Source: Planctomycetaceae bacterium (lineage in GTDB: Bacteria; Planctomycetota; Planctomycetia; Pirellulales; PALSA-1355). From it: 5,746 bases of DNA. The DNA lies in contig SXHT01000304.1 in the NCBI GenBank assembly GCA_005773095.1, forward strand, positions 1 through 5,746, given 5' to 3'. Position 1 is the stretch's first letter. Each line of letters starts with the position of its first letter. Under the pieces are notes generated by a model. That model was not told the DNA's origin. It ran no database searches and worked only from the letters and a program-made list of their open reading frames with translations. A program made the position numbers and the translations under genes. Positions 1-5,245 of this stretch are shown one piece after another.

Positions 1-73
1 GATGCGGGAAACCTGCACGTCCGGTTTGATGAGGGGAGAGGAGGCAGCACGGCTGCCCCTCTCCTACTCGACT
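1..73 (+). mobile_element. 3' end of a group II intron (domains V and VI), body off the left edge
   Basis: The first 29 bases read as a group II intron domain V lacking its first few nucleotides: a TGCGG/CCTGCA stem around a GAAA-type loop, then the ACGTCCGGTTT 3' strand. Domain VI follows: stems 35-41/58-64 (GGAGAGG/CCTCTCC) and 43-48/52-57 (GGCAGC/GCTGCC) with loop ACG. The unpaired A66 just past the stem in CCTACTCGAC is the likely branch-point adenosine, which puts the intron end at about 72-73. The maturase/reverse transcriptase gene, normally in domain IV, would lie upstream, outside the window. Recognition is from remembered domain V consensus plus the folding seen here. The intron class is not settled, and the exact splice site is inferred. 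Confidence 0.72.
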
Positions 74-84
74 GGTTTGTCCCT

Positions 85-264
85 TTTGGTTGCGGCCGCA
101 GGCCGCGCTGGGCTACTAACGTCGCAAATCTTCGCACGCCGCGCAAATTTCTTGAACAGGAGGCAACAGAGAAAACAGAGGGTTCGGGTGGTATTTCTTG
201 GGCCTTCTCTGCCTTCTCTGTGATCTCCTGTTAAATTCTTTGGTTGCGGCCACGGGCCGCGCTG
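85..264. repeat. Pair of 26-bp direct repeats (85-110 and 239-264)
   Basis: Both copies start TTTGGTTGCGGCC, differ only in a three-base centre (GCA versus ACG), and end GGCCGCGCTG. Each carries a GCGGCC/GGCCGC palindromic core, so each can form a small hairpin. They bracket the inverted repeat at 155-232. Stretch 74-276 has no credible gene; these repeats are its main content. I recall similar strings scattered through planctomycete genomes, but copy number cannot be judged from one window. Confidence 0.7.
155..232. repeat. Imperfect inverted repeat with 19-bp arms
   Basis: The left arm (155-173) begins AACAGGAG and ends ACAGAGAA. The right arm (214-232) is its reverse complement at 16 of 19 positions. 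The roughly 40-bp spacer is rich in CTTCTCTG-type steps. Transcribed RNA could fold into a long hairpin. It lies downstream of the minus-strand acetyltransferase stop and just after the intron end. No transposase is visible nearby. Confidence 0.6.
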
Positions 265-317
265 TGCCCTAGCCGGCTAGGCACGGATGCAAGCCGGGAC
301 GGATTGGAAATCCGTCC
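264..317. repeat. Two adjacent palindromic repeats overlapping the acetyltransferase 3' end
   Basis: The first palindrome (264-284) has arms GTGCC/GGCAC around the self-complementary core TAGCCGGCTA, with one bulged C at 269. The second (297-317) is perfect: GGACGGATT, loop GGA, AATCCGTCC. Together they encode the last residues and the TAG stop of the minus-strand acetyltransferase. Either could act as an mRNA 3' hairpin, but neither is followed by a T-run, so a classical intrinsic terminator is not supported. Confidence 0.75.
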
Positions 318-1305
318 TGTTGCGTTCTTCAATCACGTAAGCGAGCAAATCACGAGCGTGTTGGCTTTCCGCCAGGATCAGGCTGGGGTTAAGGGGGACG
401 TTCAGCTTCTGCAGACGCAACGCGTCGCCGTCGGCGGCGAACGAGGGGCCCAGGCCGCTGAAGAAGTAGCCCAGGCGCTCGGCGGTACGACACAGCGCGG
501 GCGTGCCAGGTTGAGCAAGCGGCAGCTCCAGAAAAATCACCTCCGTGCGGTTGCCGGCAAAATCGTCGGTCAGACTGACGATTGTTTCGGACGAGTTTTC
601 GCCCACGGTTTGCACGCGGAGGACCGCACGACCCAGGTCGCGTCGCACATCCACCGTTATCTGGCCTGGTCCGATGGTGGGCGCAGGTTTGCCGGCAATC
701 ACGCGCACGCCAATTTCTTCATAAATTCGCAGGCATTGCTCGGCATGATGCTCGGGCAAATGGACGGTCACCGGCTCCGGCTTCCGCAGGTACTTGAAAT
801 ACAACAGATCGGTCATCCGCTGCGGCAACGGCTCGGCAAGATTGTGGAAGGTGCGCGGCGACCAGCCGAGGCTGACGGCGCACGGCTCCTCGTGAAACCG
901 CTCGTCCACGTGCTGCGAGAACGTGTGATTGGTTACGGCATGGCCATAGAGGCCAATCAGCTCCAATCGCGCGGCCACTTGCTCTAACACTTCGCGCATC
1001 CGTTCCATGAGTTGATGATGCCGATGCTCAGGCAAAACGACTGCGACGCCCGTTTCGGCGATCGGTCGCATGTCCGGCCGTTCCAGGGCGTATTGGCCGA
1101 CCACTGCACCCGTCGGATCGAGCGCTACGGCCGACACGAGTTGCTGCGATTCATTCAGGCGGACGATTGCCGCGGCGTCGTAGAACTCGGGATGCACGTA
1201 GGAATCGCCGTAGACTTGCCGCACGCACGCCACGACGCCGGGCGCGTCGTCTGGCAACAGGGAGCGAACGCGATAGTCGTTGTTGGAAGGAATGTCGGTG
1301 GCCAT
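277..1305 (-). CDS. GNAT-family N-acetyltransferase, two-domain, with repeat-derived tail
   Basis: A 342-residue protein. Residues about 10-150 match a GNAT N-acetyltransferase domain, which transfers acetyl from acetyl-CoA to an amine: an N-terminal strand (YRVRSLLPDD), a central strand GVAVVLPEHR at 86-95 where acetyl-CoA normally binds, and a following helix. The usual glycines after that Arg are replaced (RHHQLM). Residues about 170-328 form a second domain ending in a pattern resembling E-x-LGYFFSGL and DGDALRLQKLN (276-302), which I recall from large GNAT proteins of unknown substrate. The start at 1305 was chosen because the open frame upstream to 1680 runs through repeats and looks non-coding; no Shine-Dalgarno is seen at either. 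Residues 330-342 and the stop fall in palindromic repeats, so the native C-terminus was probably near 328. Substrate unknown; cytoplasmic, with no signal peptide. Divergent from the halogenase-like gene. Confidence 0.82.
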   Translation of the reverse strand: MATDIPSNNDYRVRSLLPDDAPGVVACVRQVYGDSYVHPEFYDAAAIVRLNESQQLVSAVALDPTGAVVGQYALERPDMRPIAETGVAVVLPEHRHHQLMERMREVLEQVAARLELIGLYGHAVTNHTFSQHVDERFHEEPCAVSLGWSPRTFHNLAEPLPQRMTDLLYFKYLRKPEPVTVHLPEHHAEQCLRIYEEIGVRVIAGKPAPTIGPGQITVDVRRDLGRAVLRVQTVGENSSETIVSLTDDFAGNRTEVIFLELPLAQPGTPALCRTAERLGYFFSGLGPSFAADGDALRLQKLNVPLNPSLILAESQHARDLLAYVIEERNRTDFQSVPACIRA

Positions 1306-1358
1306 AGGATTGTCAATCGAAAAGGTGCGGGAGTGCCCCCTTGAGGCGGTGATCGAGA

Positions 1359-1383
1359 AGCCGACTAAAGTCGGAACGCCAAC
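1359..1383. repeat. Short palindromic repeat, copy A of a three-copy family
   Basis: Core 1361-1374 is a perfect 6-bp stem, CCGACT-AA-AGTCGG, followed by AACGCCAAC. Related copies lie at 2952-2976 (same orientation) and 2907-2938 (inverted). If the promoter proposed at 1408-1436 is right, this copy sits in the untranslated leader of the acetyltransferase mRNA. Confidence 0.65.
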
Positions 1384-1407
1384 GATCCGAGCGTCTACCG
1401 AAAAAAA

Positions 1408-1436
1408 AATATAGGTCATGGGCAGCGGTGGGTAAA
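1408..1436 (-). promoter_or_regulatory. Candidate sigma70-type promoter for the acetyltransferase
   Basis: On the minus strand TTTACC (1436-1431) and TATATT (1413-1408) are separated by 17 bp, a 4/6 and 5/6 match to the -35 and -10 consensus. Predicted transcription would start near 1401, inside a nine-base A-run (T on the transcribed sense), leaving a leader of about 95 nt that includes the repeat at 1359-1383. It sits in the only AT-rich patch of the divergent gap. Motif reading only. Confidence 0.35.
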
Positions 1437-1479
1437 ATGAAGCATAGGTGCATTTGCATTGATTCAGTTTATGTTTGCC

Positions 1480-1561
1480 AGCCCCGTAAGGGGCGGCATA
1501 TGCCGCCCCTGCGGGGCTTAACGAACCGTTTGCGCGGGCTACCCGCAGCTGGCGCTGTGGG
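1480..1561. repeat. Composite palindromic element in the divergent intergenic gap
   Basis: Positions 1480-1518 form a near-perfect palindrome: AGCCCCG at the outer end, GGGGCGGCAT/ATGCCGCCCC at the centre, with one extra A in the left arm. After a 15-bp spacer, GCGGG/CCCGC (1534-1546) can pair, or alternatively CCCGCAGC/GCTGTGGG (1542-1561) with loop TGGC. The two alternatives share CCCGC, so they are mutually exclusive folds. The rest of the gap 1306-1645 shows the repeat at 1359-1383, a candidate promoter and nothing else I can name. Confidence 0.7.
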
Positions 1562-1645
1562 CTAGGATATGTGATGTCGCCCCTCCGAGGTTGCGGCGTG
1601 ATGCCTATCATTGGCAGATAAAGCCAACCTTTTTCGGACATTTTC

Positions 1646-2905
1646 ATGGTTGCCAGCAACAAGACGGATGTGGTGGTCATCGGCGGTGGACCGGCGGGCT
1701 CGACTTGTGCGACCTTGATCGCCCAGCAGGGTTATCACGTTCAGCTTTTCGAGCGTGAGTATTTTCCGCGGTTCCATATCGGCGAGTCGCTGATTCCCGA
1801 GACGTACCACGTGATCGAACGGCTAGGCATGCTCGACAAAATGAAGGGGAGCCGCTTCGTCAAAAAGTACAGCGTGCAGTTTGTAAATGACCGCGGCACG
1901 CTGAGCGAGCCGTTTTATTTTTGGGACAACAAGCCGCACGAGTGTTCGCAGACCTGGCAGGTGCGGCGCAGCGAGTTTGACGAGGCGCTGCTCAGCAATG
2001 CCCGCGAAAAAGGGGTGGAGGCGCATGAAGGGCATCGCGTTATGGAGGTGCTGTTCGATCCCGGCTCGTCGGGACGTGCCGTCGGCGCGCGCGTGCAGGA
2101 TGACAATGGCGCTGAGCGCACGGTGCATGCCGATGTGATCGTTGACGCCAGCGGCCAGAGCACGTTGATCACGAGCCGCCTGGGCTTGCGGCAGTGGGAC
2201 CAGGAACTCAAGAAGGCGGCCCTGTGGACGTACTTTAAGGGCGCATACCGAGACACAGGCCGCGACGAGGGGGCCACAATCGTCATGCAAACCGAAGGCA
2301 AGAAGGGCTGGTTCTGGTATATCCCGCTGCACGACGACATTCTTAGCCTTGGCGTGGTGGCGGATTTTGACTATCTGTTCAAGAGCCGTGCTGATAAGGA
2401 CCATGAGACGATCTATTGGGAGGAAGTTGCCCGCTGCCCAGGATTGAAAGGCCGCCTCGACAAGGCCACGCGCGTCGAACCCTTCCGAGCGGCCAAGGAG
2501 TACTCGTATCGGGCGAGCACCTGTGCCGGCGACGGCTGGGTGACGGTCGGCGACGCGTTTGGATTTCTCGATCCGCTGTACTCGTCAGGCGTGCTTTTGG
2601 CCTTGAAGAGCGGTTCGCTCGCCGCCGACGCGATTTGCGGTGGGCTGAAAAACGGCGACACAACCGCCGCACAGCTTGGCCAGTGGGAAACGGAGTTTGT
2701 ACAGGGCATGAATCGCATGCGGAGGCTGGTTTGCGAATACTACGACGGGCTGAGCTTCGGCCGGTTTGTGAAGACGTATCCGCATCTCAAGGGAGCCGTG
2801 ACGGACTTGTTGATCGGCGATCTGTTCAAGGACAGCCTCGACGAAGTCTTTGTGCGGATCGACGAGCTGAAGGCCAGGCAGATGGCCACGGCGGAAGTCA
2901 TGTAA
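1646..2905 (+). CDS. FAD-dependent halogenase-like oxidoreductase (tryptophan halogenase / geranylgeranyl reductase superfamily)
   Basis: A 419-residue flavoprotein monooxygenase fold. The N-terminal Rossmann motif VVVIGGGPAGS (9-19) binds the FAD ADP moiety, with E36 at the end of the second strand. FHIGESLIP (43-51) matches the FxxGES segment of flavin-dependent halogenases. FVKKY (71-75) holds lysines where PltA/CndH-type halogenases carry the catalytic Lys that relays hypochlorous acid. VIVDASG is at 164-170. GWFWYIP (221-227) fits the GWxWxIP halogenase motif, and GDAFGFLDPLYSSG (302-315) is the second flavin and halide-side motif. Length is close to the 400-500 typical of the family. 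True halogenation is plausible, but reductases and hydroxylases share much of this set. No flavin reductase or carrier protein lies nearby. The start fits the Rossmann N-terminus; no Shine-Dalgarno is seen. A lone TATCAT (1606-1611) could be a -10 box but lacks a -35. The antiporter follows in the same direction. Confidence 0.85.
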   Translation: MVASNKTDVVVIGGGPAGSTCATLIAQQGYHVQLFEREYFPRFHIGESLIPETYHVIERLGMLDKMKGSRFVKKYSVQFVNDRGTLSEPFYFWDNKPHECSQTWQVRRSEFDEALLSNAREKGVEAHEGHRVMEVLFDPGSSGRAVGARVQDDNGAERTVHADVIVDASGQSTLITSRLGLRQWDQELKKAALWTYFKGAYRDTGRDEGATIVMQTEGKKGWFWYIPLHDDILSLGVVADFDYLFKSRADKDHETIYWEEVARCPGLKGRLDKATRVEPFRAAKEYSYRASTCAGDGWVTVGDAFGFLDPLYSSGVLLALKSGSLAADAICGGLKNGDTTAAQLGQWETEFVQGMNRMRRLVCEYYDGLSFGRFVKTYPHLKGAVTDLLIGDLFKDSLDEVFVRIDELKARQMATAEVM

Positions 2906-2906
2906 A

Positions 2907-2976
2907 GTTGGAGTTCCGCCTTTAGGCGGCTTCGCGGGAGGACTGGCGTTTCCCGGCTTAAAGTCGGTACTCCAAC
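2907..2976. repeat. Inverted-repeat element (copies B and C) filling the gap between two genes
   Basis: Copy C (2907-2938) starts GTTGGAGT and has a perfect stem CCGCCT-TT-AGGCGG at 2916-2929. Copy B (2952-2976) has core 2953-2967 (CCGGCT/AGTCGG, one mismatch) and ends ACTCCAAC, the reverse complement of copy C's beginning. The two copies face each other, so the element has matching GTTGGAGT ends as well as internal hairpins. It occupies all but a few bases between the oxidoreductase stop and the antiporter start. Confidence 0.75.
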
Positions 2977-2981
2977 GAACC

Positions 2982-4403
2982 ATGGAAACTTCCGCGGCCG
3001 AACGTCGCTCTTGGTGGCGCACTCCCCTGGCAGCCTACGCGCTAATGATCGCGGGGACGATCGGCGCGTTCTTTCTGATCCGGCTTTACGGTGAAACTCT
3101 GACAGCCACGCAACTGTACCTCGTCGACTCGGGGACGAAAGCGCCCACGACCAGTCGCGTACTATTTCACGTATTGCTTGCGCTGGCGGCCGTGATCGCG
3201 GTGGGCAGGCTGCTGGCTGCGTTGTTCCGCTTGCTCGGCCAGCCATCCGTAATCGGCGAAGTGATGGCGGGCATCGTGCTCGGCCCGTCGGTGTTAGGAG
3301 CGATCTGGCCGGAGGCAGCGTCGGTCCTCTTGCCGAAGGATGTAGCGCCCGAGCTTGGCCTGGTGGCCCAGCTGGGAGTCATTCTTTACATGTTCTGCGT
3401 GGGGTTGGAGCTTGATCCGGATTTGCTGCAAAAGCGTGGTCCGGCGACGATTGCCGTCTCGCATGCCAGCATCGCCGTACCGTTCCTGCTGGGAGCACTG
3501 GTGGCGCTGGGAATGTATCCCCGCTACGCTGCGCAGAACGTGTCATTCACGGTCTACGCGCTATTCATCGGCGCGGCGATGAGCGTGACCGCGTTTCCCG
3601 TGCTGGCGAGGATTCTTGCTGATTGCGGCATGATGCGGACGCCGCTGGGTGTGATGGCGCTGACCTGCGCGGCCGCAGACGATGCGACGGCCTGGTGCTT
3701 GCTGGCGTTGGTCGTCGGAGTGGCGCAGGCGGAGGTCGCTAGCGCGCTTTATGTCATTGTGTCGGCGATGATCTACGTGTTGGTGATGTTCTGGATGGTG
3801 CGGCCTGCGCTGCGTCGCTGGTCGAATCGATTTCACGCAGAGTCGCTGCCCGCGACAGCGGTCGCCACACTGTTGCTGCTGTTGATGCTTTCATCGCTGG
3901 CGACGGAGTTGATCGGCATTCACGCGATCTTTGGCGCGTTCTTGCTGGGGGCCATCATGCCGCACGACAGCCGCGTGGCGCACGAATTGAACGTGCGGAT
4001 CGAATCGCTGGTGACGATGCTGCTGTTGCCGGCGTTCTTCGCGCTGACTGGCATGAGAACGGAATTGGCCCTGCTTCAAGGTTCGGTCAACTGGCTATGG
4101 TGCGGCATCATTGTGGTAGCCGCCATCGCCGGCAAAGTCGGCGGCACGGTCGCAGCGGCTCGGCTTACGGGCCTGACATGGCGCGAGGCCTCGAGTCTCG
4201 GCGTGCTCATGAACACGAGGGGACTGATGGGACTGATCGTGCTCAATATCGGCCTCGATCTGGAGATTATCAGCCCGGCCGTGTTCGCCATGATGGTGGT
4301 CATGGCGCTGGTGACCACGTTGGCCACGACGCCGGTTTTGCGATTACTTGCCAGGCCGCAAGCGGGGGGCGGAATCGAAGAAAATTTCAGCGGCGGAATT
4401 TAG
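2982..4403 (+). CDS. CPA2-family cation:proton antiporter (Na+/K+:H+ exchanger domain)
   Basis: A 473-residue, highly hydrophobic inner-membrane protein that should exchange Na+ or K+ for protons. A first membrane segment (about 17-34) and a polar loop precede the antiporter core. Core signatures in order: GQPSVIGEVMAGIVLGPSVLG (86-106), GVILYMFCVGLELD (132-145), SVTAFPVLARIL (201-212), the ion-binding pair D233-D234 in AADDATAW, HAIFGAFLLGAIMP (314-327), K385 and NTRGLMGLIVLNIG (411-424). An Asp-Asp pair is the form usually linked to electrogenic exchange. The layout resembles bacterial relatives of plant CHX exchangers. Only about 20 residues follow the last membrane segment, so there is no RCK/TrkA or universal-stress regulatory domain. 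Odd: G417 where I expect Glu in this subfamily (GLMELIVLN). The start is the first Met; no Shine-Dalgarno, and any translation signal would lie in the repeat just upstream. Probably cotranscribed with the oxidoreductase. Ion specificity cannot be read. Confidence 0.9.
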   Translation: METSAAERRSWWRTPLAAYALMIAGTIGAFFLIRLYGETLTATQLYLVDSGTKAPTTSRVLFHVLLALAAVIAVGRLLAALFRLLGQPSVIGEVMAGIVLGPSVLGAIWPEAASVLLPKDVAPELGLVAQLGVILYMFCVGLELDPDLLQKRGPATIAVSHASIAVPFLLGALVALGMYPRYAAQNVSFTVYALFIGAAMSVTAFPVLARILADCGMMRTPLGVMALTCAAADDATAWCLLALVVGVAQAEVASALYVIVSAMIYVLVMFWMVRPALRRWSNRFHAESLPATAVATLLLLLMLSSLATELIGIHAIFGAFLLGAIMPHDSRVAHELNVRIESLVTMLLLPAFFALTGMRTELALLQGSVNWLWCGIIVVAAIAGKVGGTVAAARLTGLTWREASSLGVLMNTRGLMGLIVLNIGLDLEIISPAVFAMMVVMALVTTLATTPVLRLLARPQAGGGIEENFSGGI

Positions 4404-4438
4404 AAAAAGTCCGGCCTCCGTTCGCGCATCAAGCTGCG

Positions 4439-4816
4439 CTAATTGCACGGCTGACAAACCTGCTGGCAACCTTGGGGACACCCCTGAGGGCAATTCTGAG
4501 GGCAGACCTGTTGGCACGGTTGCGGGCAGATCTGCGGCTGCAGGTACTGAACGGTCTGCACCGGGTAGGCCATCGGTTGCATCGGCTGGGCCACCATCGG
4601 CTGTGCGATGGGTTGCGGAGCGGGCTGAGCAAAATTCTGCGGCACGGGCTGTGCGTAATACTGCGGCGCCGGCTGCACCTGCTGGGCGTAGTATTGCTGC
4701 GAGTACGTGTTGGCGTACGGATTGCCGCCGAAGAGCGGCCGGTTTCCACAACAGCAGCCGGTCAACGAACCCAGCGCGACAAGCGACACGACAAGCAGGA
4801 GCCGTTTCATTGCCAT
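4439..4816 (-). CDS. Small lipoprotein with Gln/Pro/Tyr repeats and a period-4 cysteine tail
   Basis: A 125-residue protein starting MAMKRLLLVVS; M3 (4810) is an equally good start. Residues 4-20 form a lipoprotein signal peptide, with lipobox LTGC at 18-21; C21 would be lipidated, anchoring the protein in a membrane. C22 and C23 follow directly. The middle (40-82) is low complexity and built of AQP units: YYAQPVPQ, NFAQPAPQ, PIAQPM, VAQPM. The tail has cysteines at 97, 101, 105, 109, 113, 117, 121 and 124 with PQP, QQV, PQN and PQG between, a near-perfect four-residue period. No known domain recognised. The tail suggests metal binding, disulfide cross-linking or a structural role in the envelope; this is inference. 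It is convergent with the antiporter, 35 bp apart, with no terminator seen between. A long opposite-strand frame covers the same DNA but has no signature. Confidence 0.75.
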   Translation of the reverse strand: MAMKRLLLVVSLVALGSLTGCCCGNRPLFGGNPYANTYSQQYYAQQVQPAPQYYAQPVPQNFAQPAPQPIAQPMVAQPMQPMAYPVQTVQYLQPQICPQPCQQVCPQNCPQGCPQGCQQVCQPCN

Positions 4817-4883
4817 ATTCCGTTTCGGGCCTGCGTGTCTGCCCGCGAGCGTGCCATGCCCCTGCCCAGTGAAGTGGGGGGAA

Positions 4884-4912
4884 AAAATAGGCGGCGGGAC
4901 GCCGCGCGTCAA
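4884..4912 (-). promoter_or_regulatory. Candidate sigma70-type promoter for the lipoprotein, with a palindromic spacer
   Basis: On the minus strand TTGACG (4912-4907) and TATTTT (4889-4884) are separated by exactly 17 bp, a 5/6 and 4/6 match to consensus. Predicted start near 4876, leader about 60 nt to the ATG at 4816. The spacer contains a perfect 6-bp inverted repeat, GCGGCG-GGA-CGCCGC (4891-4905), which could be an operator or simply GC-rich chance. Confidence 0.48.
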
Positions 4913-4963
4913 GAGCGAAACGGATACTCGCACGGCCAGGCAATCTTTAACGCTCGGCAGCTT

Positions 4964-5037
4964 GTAGGGCCGGCTTTGCCGGCCGCCGGCCGTGCATGAC
5001 AAAATCACTCAACTCTGGCCGGCACAGCCGGCCCTAC
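4964..5037. repeat. Inverted repeat with 21-bp arms
   Basis: The left arm (4964-4984) starts GTAGGGCCGGC. The right arm (5017-5037) is its reverse complement at 20 of 21 positions. Each arm is itself partly palindromic (GGCCGGC..GCCGGCC), so each could fold alone. The 32-bp spacer has no coding signal. It lies upstream of the lipoprotein promoter, in the otherwise gene-free stretch 4817-5245. Confidence 0.72.
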
Positions 5038-5060
5038 GACGGAAAACGGGCCAGGAGAGG

Positions 5061-5155
5061 GGGAACAGGCACATTTTCCCGGGAACCACGTTGGGCAACC
5101 ACCCAACAGCAGGACGCGCCTCTTTCAAATTCGCCGGGAAAATGAGCCAGTCCCC
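5061..5155. repeat. Nested inverted-repeat element, about 95 bp
   Basis: The outer arms (5061-5085 and 5130-5155) are imperfect reverse complements sharing a run equivalent to CATTTTCCCGG, plus flanking GGGA/TCCC and GGC/GCC matches. Inside lies a perfect hairpin GTTGGG-CAACCA-CCCAAC (5090-5107). The layout resembles transposable REP/MITE-type units, but no transposase gene is present. Beyond it, 5156-5245 is GC-rich and shows nothing I can name. Confidence 0.6.
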
Positions 5156-5245
5156 GGCCCGTGTATTCGCAAACTCGACCGGACAACCCGGGGGATCCCG
5201 CGGGCGGGGTTTGGGCAATCTTTCGTCGGCAGCTCAAAGCGGATT

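Noticed and set aside
74..276. CRISPR-like array from the repeated units
   Set aside because: Only two copies of one direct repeat with a long structured spacer; no regular repeat-spacer pattern and no cas genes.
244..987. 247-residue plus-strand frame antisense to the acetyltransferase
   Set aside because: It lies wholly opposite a recognisable GNAT protein and has no motif.
1611..1638. TTGGC-AGATAAA-GCCAA hairpin followed by a T-run just before the halogenase-like start, as an intrinsic terminator or attenuator
   Set aside because: Only five base pairs with a seven-base loop, too weak to claim.
1306..1680. Upstream extension of the acetyltransferase frame by 125 residues
   Set aside because: It reads through the palindromic element, an A-run and the repeat at 1359-1383, and overlaps the start of the halogenase-like gene. 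Its peptide looks like translated repeat DNA, and the GNAT domain begins naturally after 1305.
4404..4438. Bidirectional terminator between the convergent antiporter and lipoprotein genes
   Set aside because: The 35-bp gap contains no inverted repeat with a flanking T or A run.
4348..4872. 174-residue plus-strand frame opposite the lipoprotein
   Set aside because: Ala/Arg/Ser-rich shadow; the minus strand has a clear signal peptide, lipobox and promoter instead.
4097..4999. 300-residue plus-strand reading frame
   Set aside because: It overlaps the antiporter and the lipoprotein antisense, has Arg/His/Leu-biased composition typical of a shadow frame, and shows no domain or signal.
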